Source: JACKCP01 sp050253255
GTDB taxonomy: Bacteria; Desulfobacterota; Desulfobacteria; Desulfobacterales; JACKCP01
Assembly: GCA_050253255.1 (NCBI GenBank)
Contig: JBFWJK010000004.1
Coordinates: 1-50,355 of the forward strand
Direction of reading: 5' to 3'
DNA: 50,355 bases
Position 1 is the first letter of the stretch; each line of letters starts with the position of its first letter. This document shows, piece by piece, positions 8,851 through 17,184 of the stretch. The notes beneath the pieces are model-generated. The model saw only the letters and a program-made list of their open reading frames with translations. It ran no database searches and was not told the origin of the DNA. Position numbers and translations under genes: made by a program.

Positions 8851-8858
8851 GGTGAAAA

Positions 8859-9383
8859 ATGAATTCTGAAAAATGTCTTATTATAGTTGACATGCTAAAT
8901 GATTTTATAAACGAAAAAGGAGCCCTTTTCACTGGAAAATCAGCCGAAAAAGCTGCCGGAAAAATAAAACTCAGACTTTTAGAGTTCAGGCAAAACAACC
9001 ACCCGGTAATTTTTTTAAAAGACAGCCATGATGAAAATGACAAAGAATTTGAAAAATTTCCAAAACACTGCGTAAAAGGAACATGGGGAAGTGAAATTAT
9101 TGACGATCTCAAGCCTCTTGAAAATGAAACAATAATTGAAAAAACAAGATACAGCGGATTTTACAATACAAGCCTTGATGAAGTTTTAAAAAAAATAAAC
9201 CCTAAATCGGTTTATCTCTGCGGCGTGTGCACTTCGATTTGTGTCATGGATACCGCAGGAGGGCTTGCAAACAGAGATTACAATATAATAATTCATGAAA
9301 ATGAAACAGCTGACTTTGATGAAAAAATGCATAATTTTTCAATTGAAAGAATGAAAAATATTTATGGGGTGGAAATAATCTGA
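8859..9383 (+). CDS. Isochorismatase-family cysteine hydrolase, probable nicotinamidase
   Basis: 174 residues. The family catalytic residues are visible: the aspartate in IIVDMLNDF, a lysine in IIEKTRYSGF and the cysteine within LCGVCTSICV. A D-x-H pair (KDSHDEND) and FPKHCVKGTWGSEI fit the metal-binding region of nicotinamidases. The family includes nicotinamidases and other amide hydrolases. The next gene, starting two bases after this stop, is nicotinate phosphoribosyltransferase, so conversion of nicotinamide to nicotinate in NAD salvage is the best reading. AGGTG precedes the ATG. Confidence 0.82.
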   Translation: MNSEKCLIIVDMLNDFINEKGALFTGKSAEKAAGKIKLRLLEFRQNNHPVIFLKDSHDENDKEFEKFPKHCVKGTWGSEIIDDLKPLENETIIEKTRYSGFYNTSLDEVLKKINPKSVYLCGVCTSICVMDTAGGLANRDYNIIIHENETADFDEKMHNFSIERMKNIYGVEII

Positions 9384-9384
9384 A

Positions 9385-10707
9385 ATGATTTTTAAAGACT
9401 CAATTTCTCCGCTTTTCACTGATTTTTACGAACTTACAATGATGGCGGGATATTTAAAAAACAATATGAACAAAGAAGCTGTTTTTTCAGTCTATCTAAG
9501 ACCGGACAAAAAAAGAAATTTCTTTGTTTTTTCAGGACTTGAAACTGTATTAAACCGGATTTTAAACTTAAAATTTTCAAGTGATGAGATTAATTTTTTA
9601 AAATCCCTCAATATGTTTGAAGACTCTTTTCTAGACTGGCTTGGAAATTACAGATTTTCCGGCGATATTCATGCAATGGATGAAGGAGAGATTTTTTTCG
9701 GCAATGAGCCGGTACTTGAGATAACAGCTCCCATAATGGAAGCCCAGCTTCTTGAAACAATGGTTGTGAATGCCATAAATTTTGAAACAATGATTGCAAC
9801 CAAAGCAGCAAGATGTGTTTTCAGCGCAGGAAACATTCCTGTTTCGGATTTTGCGTCAAGAAGAACTCAGGGTATTGATGCAGGACTGAAAACAGCCCGA
9901 TCCTCATATCTTGCCGGATTCACAGGTACAAGCAATGCAGCTGCCTCAAAACTCTACAAAATTCCTGTTTCCGGAACAATGGCCCATTCCTTTGTAACGG
10001 CATTTGAAGATGAAAAAGAATCCTTTGAAGCATTTTCAAAAACATTCCCCGACAACACTGTTCTGCTTATAGATACCTATGACACCATAGAAGGTGCCAA
10101 AAAAGCTGTTAAAGTGGCAAAAGCTCTTGAAAAAGAAAATAAAAAGCTTGTGGGAATAAGGCTTGACAGCGGAGACATGGCAAAACTCAGCAATAAGGTA
10201 AGAAAAATCTTTGATCAGAACAATTTATCCTATGTAAAAATTTTTGCTTCAGGAGGATTTGATGAATATAAAATCAAAAATATTCTTGAAAACAAAGCTA
10301 AAATTGATGCTTTTGGTGTAGGAACATCAATGGGAGTTTCAAGCGATTCACCATACCACGATACAGTTTTCAAACTTTGCCGTTTTAACGGAAGAAATGT
10401 CAGAAAACTCAGCTCAAACAAAAAAACACTTGCCGGTGCAAAGCAGGTTTTCAGGTTTTTTGATAAAAACTCGCTTATGAAAAACGATATAATCGGAACA
10501 AGAGATGAAAATTTTGAAAACAGTGTAAAGCTGTTAAAGCCGGTTCTCGTGAAAGGCAATCCGGTTGAAAGAATTAAACCCCTTGAACATGCAAGAAAAA
10601 CCTTCAGTTCAAACTTTAAAAAACTTCCAGAGAAATACAAGGCAGTAGATACCGGGGCTGAATTTAAAGTAATGATAAGCAGAAATCTTGATCTTATTCA
10701 GCCCTGA
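9385..10707 (+). CDS. pncB: Nicotinate phosphoribosyltransferase
   Basis: 440 residues, normal length. The N-terminal LFTDFYELTMMAGYLK block, SDFASRRTQG, GTSNAAASK and the GTMAHSFV segment with the phosphorylatable-type histidine are standard for PncB. GIRLDSGDMAKLS and FASGGFDEYKI form the phosphate-binding barrel region, and DAFGVGTSMG follows. The enzyme makes nicotinate mononucleotide from nicotinate and PRPP. It begins right after the nicotinamidase-like gene, forming a two-step NAD salvage unit. Confidence 0.94.
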   Translation: MIFKDSISPLFTDFYELTMMAGYLKNNMNKEAVFSVYLRPDKKRNFFVFSGLETVLNRILNLKFSSDEINFLKSLNMFEDSFLDWLGNYRFSGDIHAMDEGEIFFGNEPVLEITAPIMEAQLLETMVVNAINFETMIATKAARCVFSAGNIPVSDFASRRTQGIDAGLKTARSSYLAGFTGTSNAAASKLYKIPVSGTMAHSFVTAFEDEKESFEAFSKTFPDNTVLLIDTYDTIEGAKKAVKVAKALEKENKKLVGIRLDSGDMAKLSNKVRKIFDQNNLSYVKIFASGGFDEYKIKNILENKAKIDAFGVGTSMGVSSDSPYHDTVFKLCRFNGRNVRKLSSNKKTLAGAKQVFRFFDKNSLMKNDIIGTRDENFENSVKLLKPVLVKGNPVERIKPLEHARKTFSSNFKKLPEKYKAVDTGAEFKVMISRNLDLIQP

Positions 10708-10747
10708 ATACTTGTAATCTTTTTTTATTTTTCAAGGAGATAATATA

Positions 10748-11152
10748 ATGGAACCGGTAATTAAAATCAGAGGATACCATGTCGATTTTTACAGCCACTT
10801 GAACAATGCCAGATATCTTGAATTTCTCGAAGAAGGAAGATGGCAGCTTTTTGAAGATTATCTTCCTGAAGGTTTTTTCACCAGTGATAAATATTCATTT
10901 TATGTAGTAAATATAAACATATCTTATCTTGGTCAGGCAAAACTCCATGATACGGTATTGGTTAAATCCGGAATACAAAGGTTCGGAAACAGAAGCGCTG
11001 CCTTCAGACAGCAGATAATAAACAAGAACACAGGAGAAGTGCTTGCAGATGCCGAAGTAACTTTTGTTGTGGCCCAAAAGGAAGGCAGAGCCATAAAAAT
11101 TGAGGGAGAAATAAAAGAAATACTTTCAAAGATACCTCCTTTTAAAAACTGA
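10748..11152 (+). CDS. Acyl-CoA thioesterase, 4-hydroxybenzoyl-CoA thioesterase fold
   Basis: 134 residues. The hot-dog-fold signature is clear: VDFYSHLNNARYLEFLEEGR, with the aspartate and the H-x-NN-x-Y pattern of the YbgC/FadM type. AAGGAG lies upstream of the ATG. Proteins of this group hydrolyse acyl-CoA or acyl-ACP thioesters in the cytoplasm, but the acyl substrate cannot be deduced. It follows pncB by 40 bases, probably in the same transcript. Confidence 0.87.
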   Translation: MEPVIKIRGYHVDFYSHLNNARYLEFLEEGRWQLFEDYLPEGFFTSDKYSFYVVNINISYLGQAKLHDTVLVKSGIQRFGNRSAAFRQQIINKNTGEVLADAEVTFVVAQKEGRAIKIEGEIKEILSKIPPFKN

Positions 11153-11232
11153 CCTGCAATTAACTGAGCATTGATATTTTAATTATTTAAAGTATAATAA
11201 ATCAATTTCTGAAAATATTGATATTTAAGGTC

Positions 11233-11261
11233 ATTACTTCGCCGCATTTACAGGCGTAATT
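11233..11261 (+). terminator. Possible weak terminator hairpin
   Basis: ATTAC..CGCC pairs with GGCGTAAT around a nine-base loop, with a three-base bulge, and is followed by a T-rich stretch. It lies after the thioesterase gene and before the degenerate GGDEF gene. The imperfect stem and broken T-run make it weak. Confidence 0.35.
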
Positions 11262-11328
11262 TATTTGTATTCAATATATCTTGAAAACTGCAGCTTTAGC
11301 GTCAACCTTATTTTACGGAGCCTGAATC

Positions 11329-12501
11329 TTGAAAGATAAAATTATTGCCGGAAACGGAGAATTTATAAACAAAAAACTCGAAAACAACTTCATGCTGACA
11401 TCCTGGCCCGATCAGATAAAACCGGTGATAGCTTTTACTCTTCTCATAATTGCTGCATCATTTGCCGTTGATGTAAAAAAAATCTTTCTCTTTAATTTCA
11501 CAGATGATTTGACCGTACTTTTAACTCTTAAGGCAATGGTCTTTCTGAGCGGAATCTTTTTGATACTTTTCAATCTTACACAGTCTCTGATAAGATCATC
11601 TTCACTTATCACCTGCGTATTCATAATCACAACAGCCCTTTACATAACAGGCGAAACTGTAATTAAACCAGGAACAACGGCCATGGCTCTTTCAGTTCTG
11701 GTCCTCATCACATTTCTCTTTTATTTTTTTTATAATTTTAAAATTTTCTTTATTGCCTCAGGATGCCTTTCTGCTTCAGCTCTTTTTGTTTCAGGCAATT
11801 ACTATTACAATCAGATTGAAATAAACAACCTTGTAATAATATCTGTTATTCTTTTTACTGCAAATATTGCAGGAATATCTTCATACCTTAAAATTTCACG
11901 TCTGAGGAGAAAAGCTTTTTTCCTTGAAAACGGAATGGATAAGCTTAAAAAAGACATTACGAGAGACAGGATTGAACAGGAATCTAAGCCGTCACAAACT
12001 GCATCTGAAGACATACCCGCCGAAAAAAGCGAAAAAACTCAAAAACAGGGATCCTTTTCTGAAAGGCTTGAGGAAGAATTTTACAGAAGCAGAAGATACT
12101 CAACCGAACTCTCTGTTCTTGTGGCAGAAATTGATAAATTCGAAAAAATAGTTGAAAAGGTGGGAGAAAAAACAGCTGATTCAATCTTAAAAGATTTTAC
12201 AAATACATGTGCAAAAGAAATAAGGCCAGCCGGAGATTTTTTTGTCAAAACCGATCACAACCAGTTCAGTTTTATCCTTCCCTCTACCGATGAGTACGGG
12301 GCCTTTTCCCTTGCAGAAAGAATAATTGATAAGACAAGCAGAAAAACATACAGAATCGGGGATAAAAAGCTCAAAATATCAATAAATACCGGAATTGCAT
12401 GTCTTGAAAACGAAAATGAGCCTTTGGAGTTGTTTGAACACGCCAGAAACGCTCTTGCTCAGTCAAAAAACAAAACAGGTAATGAAGCTGTTTTCTATTA
12501 A
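11329..12501 (+). CDS. Membrane protein with degenerate GGDEF domain
   Basis: 390 residues. It starts with TTG at 11329, preceded by ACGGAG eight bases upstream. Residues from about 25 to 190 hold five or six hydrophobic membrane segments. A linker of charged residues leads to a C-terminal domain with the GGDEF fold pattern (LEEEFYRSRRYSTELSVLVAEIDKFEKI, and the NTGIACLENENEPLELFEHARNAL-type ending, here named in part). The active-site loop reads TDHNQFSF where GG[D/E]EF should be, so the domain should not make c-di-GMP. It could be a sensor or a scaffold. It is followed after 12 bases by the DUF4288 gene. Confidence 0.75.
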   Translation: MKDKIIAGNGEFINKKLENNFMLTSWPDQIKPVIAFTLLIIAASFAVDVKKIFLFNFTDDLTVLLTLKAMVFLSGIFLILFNLTQSLIRSSSLITCVFIITTALYITGETVIKPGTTAMALSVLVLITFLFYFFYNFKIFFIASGCLSASALFVSGNYYYNQIEINNLVIISVILFTANIAGISSYLKISRLRRKAFFLENGMDKLKKDITRDRIEQESKPSQTASEDIPAEKSEKTQKQGSFSERLEEEFYRSRRYSTELSVLVAEIDKFEKIVEKVGEKTADSILKDFTNTCAKEIRPAGDFFVKTDHNQFSFILPSTDEYGAFSLAERIIDKTSRKTYRIGDKKLKISINTGIACLENENEPLELFEHARNALAQSKNKTGNEAVFY

Positions 12502-12513
12502 AAGGGAAAAAAT

Positions 12514-12846
12514 ATGGAAAAGGACTTTTACTCTGTCAGATGCATATTCAAACATGAAAATCTGAACAATGACAGCAAGCCTGTATATGAAGAAAGAATA
12601 ACTCTCTGGCAGGCTTCATCATTTGAAGAGGCAGTAATTATGGCAGAAAACGAAGCAGGAAGTTATGCCCGTGACATAGGCTGCCTGTACACAGGGCTTT
12701 CACAGGCTTTTCACTTTTTAAAAAATGAGATTACCAGCGGCGTTGAAGTTTTCTCGCTCATGAGAGAGTCTGATAAAAGTACAAAAGACTATCTTGATTC
12801 CTTTTTTGACACAGGAAACGAGAAACAGAGGAACCTATATACATAA
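12514..12846 (+). CDS. Small DUF4288-like protein
   Basis: 110 residues. The N-terminus YSVRCIFKHEN, then YEERITLWQASSFEEAVIMA and ENEAGSYA follow the DUF4288 pattern as I know it (a strand, then a strand and a helix beginning with E-E-A). No catalytic motif is visible and there is no signal peptide or membrane segment. AAGGG precedes the ATG. It is cotranscribed with the degenerate GGDEF gene. Function unknown. Confidence 0.6.
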   Translation: MEKDFYSVRCIFKHENLNNDSKPVYEERITLWQASSFEEAVIMAENEAGSYARDIGCLYTGLSQAFHFLKNEITSGVEVFSLMRESDKSTKDYLDSFFDTGNEKQRNLYT

Positions 12847-12916
12847 AACTTTTTGAAAATCCTTTACTTGATCTCCATTATTCCAGAATTCTTTCCGGGC
12901 ATTATCCATGAGAATC

Positions 12917-12950
12917 AAAACAGGATCAGGTTTTATGACCCTGTTTTTTT
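12917..12950. terminator. Intrinsic terminator between convergent genes
   Basis: AAAACAGGATC pairs with GACCCTGTTTT (one mismatch) around a nine-base loop, followed on the + strand by a T-run and bordered on the other side by A-residues. It lies between the DUF4288 gene (+) and the PilZ gene (-). Confidence 0.75.
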
Positions 12951-12963
12951 CAGCCACATAAAA

Positions 12964-13317
12964 TCATTCAAATTCAACTCCTATTCTGTACCTTGGATAT
13001 CTTGATGAAAAAGGCTGATAAAATTTGGCCCATACAACATTCCCTTTTTCAAATGCACTGGAATTTTCTTCATCATTGGCAAAATAAAGAGTGGTTCCCT
13101 TTAAAAACGGATAATCCGAAATAAAGCTCATTCCATTTTTTGAAATATCGAAAACTTTTGCTTTATATGCTTCTCCGTTTGGATTTCTTTTAAAGGTAAA
13201 TGATTCGTGAAACCCCATCCTTTTTTTGTCCCTTTCATCATAAACAAAGTAACCGCCCTGCTCATTCCTGAAACAGACTTTTTTCCTTTCGTTTTTGTCC
13301 TGATTTAAAACAGTCAT
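12964..13317 (-). CDS. PilZ domain protein (c-di-GMP receptor type)
   Basis: 117 residues. The c-di-GMP binding elements are visible: the R-x-x-x-R type motif RDKKR at about residues 31-35 and D-x-S-x-x-G as DISKNG further on, then a barrel ending YRIGVEFE. The protein is essentially one PilZ domain plus a short lead, so it probably acts as an adaptor. AAGGAGG lies upstream of the ATG. A run of 311 bases separates it from the permease gene; it is probably transcribed alone. Confidence 0.85.
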   Translation of the reverse strand: MTVLNQDKNERKKVCFRNEQGGYFVYDERDKKRMGFHESFTFKRNPNGEAYKAKVFDISKNGMSFISDYPFLKGTTLYFANDEENSSAFEKGNVVWAKFYQPFSSRYPRYRIGVEFE

Positions 13318-13628
13318 GATGCCCTCCTTTTTTGTTTAAAAAATGGTGAGTTTGACATGCAGAAATGAAAACCGGACCTGTAATTAAAGAATAATCTGAA
13401 AAGAAGACTGGATTGCACAGTTTATCAGTTTGGATTTATTTAATCATACTCCGCCTATCTATCTAAAATCAATATAAATTTAATACAAACTTAGTTTGCT
13501 CACACTAATTTGATTAAACTCCGAAACTAGCCTGTTTTACAATTAGCAAAATTTTTCTTTATCCCTGCTGGGCTTCGGTAAGTAGTCGCAGATGAAGCCC
13601 TTATAAGTCTCTTCCAAAAAATATTCAC
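13318..13628. other. Intergenic region of 311 bases
   Basis: No open frame here looks real. It carries the ribosome binding site of the PilZ gene at its left end and, near its right end, the hairpin at 13570-13600. The middle is A/T-rich with no clear promoter that I can defend. Confidence 0.6.
13570..13600. terminator. Hairpin downstream of the permease gene
   Basis: Perfect 7-bp stem GGGCTTC / GAAGCCC with a 17-base loop, about 30 bases past the permease stop codon. It lacks a proper T-run, so it could be a weak terminator or a 3' stabilising hairpin. Confidence 0.35.
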
Positions 13629-14756
13629 TTAATTTTTTTCAAATCTTTTTTTTAAGTCATTAAAAAGTGGAACAACAAGCAGTACAGAAAGAACAATTGA
13701 AGAGATCACTTTAATGTAAAAACCTGCTTCTGCAGCTGTCTCAGCCTGCGAAGGAAGAATGGTGAATCCAAACCTGAAAAAAATCCAGTCTGTTGCAAGT
13801 CCTGCCGCAACGGAGGACAAAATGACTCCCAGAAGATAAATTACAGCACCTCTTTTACCTATTATACCGCTTACCATTGAAAATGAAGCCGCATTTGTAG
13901 CAGGTCCGGCAAGAAGAAATATCAAAGCAGCTCCGGGAGATATTCCGGTCATGAGGAAAGCTGCGGCAACCGGTGTTGAAGAAGATGCGCATACATACAG
14001 AGGTATTGAAACTGCAAGCATTGCGGCCATTATAAGGAGTCTGTTTCCTCCTGACACGGCTTCAACCATTTCAGGGGTCACAAAGACTGCAATAACTGCA
14101 GCAAAAACAACTCCTGTTATAAACCATAAGGAGATATCCGATATAAGATCTACAAAGGCAAATCTCATTCCGCTTTTAAACCTTGCATAAAAAGAGCCGC
14201 CTTCCTTTGTATTGCAATTGTTTGAACATCCGCAATCTTCATGAGCATTATCAATATATATAAAACTTTGCTGAGAACCTGAGCACCCGGAACTGCATCC
14301 GCAGCCTGTATCTTCTATTGATATTTTTTTTTCACTGATTCTTTCTTTATCAAGAAAATGAACCATGAACCCTGTAACCAAAGCTGAGAAAAAGGCTGCA
14401 ACAGGCCTGATTACAGCCATGACAGGCCCAAGAAGAGCATAGGTTATTGCAATGGAGTCAACCCCGGTTTCAGGCGTTGACACAAGGAAAGATACAACAG
14501 AACCTTTTCCTCCGCCCTGTTTTCTTATTCCGGCAGCAGCAGGAACAACTCCGCAGCTGCATAGAGGAATTGGTATTCCAAATGCCGAAGCTTTCAGAAT
14601 ACCGGCTTTCTTACCGGACCCGATGTGTTTTTTTACAAAATCATCAGGAAGAAAAACCTTTAAAAGTCCTGCCACGAAAAAACCCAGAAGCATGTATGGA
14701 GAGGCTTCCATCAAAAAAAAGATAAATTCTTTTGCTATATTTTCTATTAAACTCAT
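13629..14756 (-). CDS. SO_0444-family metal efflux permease (DUF318/ArsP-like)
   Basis: About 375 residues with eight or so membrane segments. The first half contains the permease signature GIPIPLCSCGVVPAAAGIRKQG and FLVSTPETGVDS, and the second half the matching PLYVCASSSTPVAAAFL and GPATNAAS. A cytoplasmic loop in between is rich in cysteines (CGCSSGCSG and CGCSNNCN), as in the group annotated as SO_0444 Cu/Zn efflux transporters. GGTGGG precedes the ATG at 14756; starts further upstream lack a site. An ArsR/SmtB regulator lies directly upstream on the same strand. The exported ion is not certain; Zn, Cd, Cu or an arsenical are possible. Confidence 0.82.
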   Translation of the reverse strand: MSLIENIAKEFIFFLMEASPYMLLGFFVAGLLKVFLPDDFVKKHIGSGKKAGILKASAFGIPIPLCSCGVVPAAAGIRKQGGGKGSVVSFLVSTPETGVDSIAITYALLGPVMAVIRPVAAFFSALVTGFMVHFLDKERISEKKISIEDTGCGCSSGCSGSQQSFIYIDNAHEDCGCSNNCNTKEGGSFYARFKSGMRFAFVDLISDISLWFITGVVFAAVIAVFVTPEMVEAVSGGNRLLIMAAMLAVSIPLYVCASSSTPVAAAFLMTGISPGAALIFLLAGPATNAASFSMVSGIIGKRGAVIYLLGVILSSVAAGLATDWIFFRFGFTILPSQAETAAEAGFYIKVISSIVLSVLLVVPLFNDLKKRFEKN

Positions 14757-14778
14757 AACCCACCAACATATTATCATT

Positions 14779-14792
14779 TGAACACTCATTCA
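14779..14792. promoter_or_regulatory. Candidate ArsR/SmtB operator
   Basis: TGAACACTCATTCA is an interrupted palindrome with TGAA/TTCA arms and a six-base centre, flanked by A/T-rich ATAT. ArsR/SmtB operators commonly have this form. It sits about 25-35 bases before the permease start and after the regulator's stop, so it could control the permease. Confidence 0.4.
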
Positions 14793-14858
14793 TATATAAC
14801 ACAAAAAAATATATGTTCAACACAAATTTTAAATATTCTGTCTTACAATAAAAATGGA

Positions 14859-15209
14859 TTATTCCTGAACGTGCTCAAGACCTGTTTCAATAAGAGAACG
14901 GACGTGGTCATCATCAAGACTGTAAATAACATTTTTACCTTCACGTCTGAATTTGACTATTTTGGCGGCACGCAGAACTCTCAGCTGATGGGAAACGGCC
15001 GAAGACCCCATACCCATTATTTCTGCAATATCGCATACGCAAAGCTCAGAGTTTGATAATGCGTCAAGAATTTTTATCCTTGTAGGGTCCCCAAGAACCT
15101 TGAAAAGCTCCGAAAGCGAAAAAAGCTCTTCAGCATCCTTCAGCTTTGATTTTACCTTTTCTATGGTTTCCGGATTTGAACAAAAACTCAGGCATACATC
15201 GCTACTCAT
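14859..15209 (-). CDS. ArsR/SmtB-family metal-responsive repressor
   Basis: 116 residues with the winged-helix fold: FKVLGDPTRIKILDAL, then ELCVCDIAEIMGMGSSAVSHQL as the recognition region. Two metal sites known from the family can be read: the alpha-3 site (Cys57-x-Cys59 in ELCVCD, with Cys6 and Cys10 near the N-terminus as in CadC) and the alpha-5 zinc site D100-x-H102-x10-H113-x2-E116. Having both suggests sensing of thiophilic and Zn-type metals. CGGAG precedes the ATG. It lies upstream of the permease gene, which it probably controls. Confidence 0.92.
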   Translation of the reverse strand: MSSDVCLSFCSNPETIEKVKSKLKDAEELFSLSELFKVLGDPTRIKILDALSNSELCVCDIAEIMGMGSSAVSHQLRVLRAAKIVKFRREGKNVIYSLDDDHVRSLIETGLEHVQE

Positions 15210-15425
15210 GGTATCTCCGGGTTAAATCAGAAAGCCGGTTAAAGGCTTCAGGTTAAAAAAAATTTTTACAAATAAATACAACTGATACCATCAGCACATT
15301 TTAAAGTCAATTGAGTCAGACATGAATTTAGTGAAACTTTAACTGGCCTTTGTTTGCCATTTTAGTTTGCATGATTACATTATTTGAAAAACTTTTTTTA
15401 ACCCTGAAACATAAGGATAATAAAA

Positions 15426-16520
15426 ATGAATAATACCCACCCACTTTTAAGAGACTATGACCTCTCAGGACTGAAACTAAAAAACAGAATTGTCATGGCT
15501 CCGATGACAAGAAGCAGAGCCGTCGGTGAAGGTAATATTCCAAATGACCTTATGGCAGAATACTATGCCCAGAGGGCATCAGCCGGGCTTATCATTTCAG
15601 AAGGCTCACCCATTTCACCAAGAGCCGTGGGATATATTAATACACCGGGTATTTACACCAAGGAACAGACACAGGGATGGAAAAAAATAACACAAGCTGT
15701 TCACGAAAAAGACGGCAGGATTTTTATTCAGCTCTGGCATGTTGGAAGAATGTCTCATCCGGATTTTCATGACGGAGAACTTCCTCTTTCAGCATCTGCA
15801 ATAAATCCTCATTCCAAGGCATATACTCCCAAAGGGTTCAAGGAAACTGTAACTCCAAAGGAAATGTCCATTGAGGAAATAAAATCAACAATAAAGGACT
15901 TCGGACGGGCAGCTGCAAATGCTGTGGAAGCCGGCTTTGACGGCGTTGAAATTCATTCTTCCAACGGATACCTGCTTCATCAGTTTTTCAGCTCAACCTC
16001 AAACAAAAGAACTGATGAATATGGGGGATCAATTGAGAACAGAGCGAAAATTCTTTTCGAAGTAATTGAAGAAATAAAAAAACATATTCCTGAAAACAGA
16101 ATAGGAGTAAGACTTAATCCTTCTCTTCACGGAATTTTCGGCATGACTCTGGATGAGAATACAATTCCGACTTTCGATTATATTGTAAAGACACTCAATA
16201 AATACAATCTCTCATATCTTCATTTGTCGGAACCTTTTACTGATGTATCTGAAGTTGCCCACGCAGAGCCTGAAATTGCAAAAAGATACAGACCATTATA
16301 TAAAGGTACGCTGATGATAAATTCTGCTTTTGATCAGAAAAAAGGGAACAGATTTATCGAAGAAGGGCTGGCTGACCTGGTGGCCTATGGCAAACTTTTT
16401 ATTTCAAATCCGGATCTTGCTGAAAGATTCGAAAAAAATGCCGGTCTTTCATCCTGGGATGAATCCACTTTTTACACTCCGGGTGAAAAAGGATATACAG
16501 ATTATCCTTTTATGAAATAA
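15426..16520 (+). CDS. Old Yellow Enzyme-family NADH:flavin oxidoreductase
   Basis: 364 residues, the usual length of the classical OYE group. FMN-barrel motifs appear in order: KNRIVMAPMTRSRA, then QLWHVGRMSHP, then the substrate-anion pair HSSNGYLLHQFF and the SNKRTDEYGGSIENR block. Classical enzymes reduce activated alkenes, nitro compounds and quinones with NAD(P)H. AAGGA lies upstream of the ATG. It is separated from the ArsR gene by a divergent 216-base gap and is probably a single-gene unit ending at the terminator at 16550. Confidence 0.93.
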   Translation: MNNTHPLLRDYDLSGLKLKNRIVMAPMTRSRAVGEGNIPNDLMAEYYAQRASAGLIISEGSPISPRAVGYINTPGIYTKEQTQGWKKITQAVHEKDGRIFIQLWHVGRMSHPDFHDGELPLSASAINPHSKAYTPKGFKETVTPKEMSIEEIKSTIKDFGRAAANAVEAGFDGVEIHSSNGYLLHQFFSSTSNKRTDEYGGSIENRAKILFEVIEEIKKHIPENRIGVRLNPSLHGIFGMTLDENTIPTFDYIVKTLNKYNLSYLHLSEPFTDVSEVAHAEPEIAKRYRPLYKGTLMINSAFDQKKGNRFIEEGLADLVAYGKLFISNPDLAERFEKNAGLSSWDESTFYTPGEKGYTDYPFMK

Positions 16521-16549
16521 GTAAATTTTAAATTTCTTCTATAAAAAAA

Positions 16550-16579
16550 CCCCCTCCCGGAACAAATTCCGGAAGGGGG
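16550..16579. terminator. Strong terminator between convergent genes
   Basis: CCCCCTCCCGGAA pairs with TTCCGGAAGGGGG (one mismatch) around loop CAAA, flanked by an A-run on the left and a short A-run on the right. It separates the OYE gene (+) from the cupin gene (-), and reads as a terminator best on the minus strand where the left A-run becomes U. Confidence 0.85.
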
Positions 16580-16584
16580 AAAAA

Positions 16585-17112
16585 TTATACCTGATCCCTG
16601 AAACCTTCTCTTATAACAGAGAATTTACCTGTTTTTGTATCCAGATCATAAATATTAAAATTTGTTTTTATATCAAAGCCTTCATAATGCACCGCCAGAT
16701 TGAGAGAGGCAGAGCCTTTTTCACCGCTTTTTATTCTGTGGAAAACATTGACAGGCCACACAAGCATTGCTCCGCCTCTATGAATGAGACTGCCGTTCTT
16801 GAATATTTTATCCGGAGTTACAATAAAATTTTCAATTCTTCCATGCTTCACCGAATAAATATCAACGTTTCTTTCACCGTAAAACACCATGAGATTATCT
16901 GCCTGATGGGGATGCATATACCACGGTCTTTCAACATCACCTGTTTTTCCCGGAGAAACGGCACTTTCTGTGTGTATAACCCTGTCCATTGAATGAATAT
17001 CAGGGACAGCCTCATTAGGGAGAATATCAAAACTTACACCAGGTGTTTTCCTGAATGGTTTGAGTTCAATTATCTTGTAAAGTCCTTCAACCTCGTCTAT
17101 TACACAACCCAT
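16585..17112 (-). CDS. Cupin-fold protein of unknown function
   Basis: 175 residues. A metal-binding cupin motif is visible as MHPHQADNLMVFYGE, with a second half VNVFHRIKSGEKGS, matching the two conserved cupin histidine motifs. The overall layout resembles sugar-epimerase-like or ectoine-synthase-like single-domain cupins, but no specific family is clear. It lies downstream of the chemoreceptor gene on the same strand with a 72-base gap. Function unknown. Confidence 0.65.
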   Translation of the reverse strand: MGCVIDEVEGLYKIIELKPFRKTPGVSFDILPNEAVPDIHSMDRVIHTESAVSPGKTGDVERPWYMHPHQADNLMVFYGERNVDIYSVKHGRIENFIVTPDKIFKNGSLIHRGGAMLVWPVNVFHRIKSGEKGSASLNLAVHYEGFDIKTNFNIYDLDTKTGKFSVIREGFRDQV

Positions 17113-17184
17113 TTTTTCTCCTTAATAATTCAAAAAGCCTGATTTTCATGACAAAGGCATCAACAGCAATCTCATTTATTCAGA

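Noticed and set aside
13570..13600. A c-di-GMP or other riboswitch near the PilZ gene
   Set aside because: The hairpin does not match the conserved cores I know of and lies at the end of the permease gene, not before a start codon.
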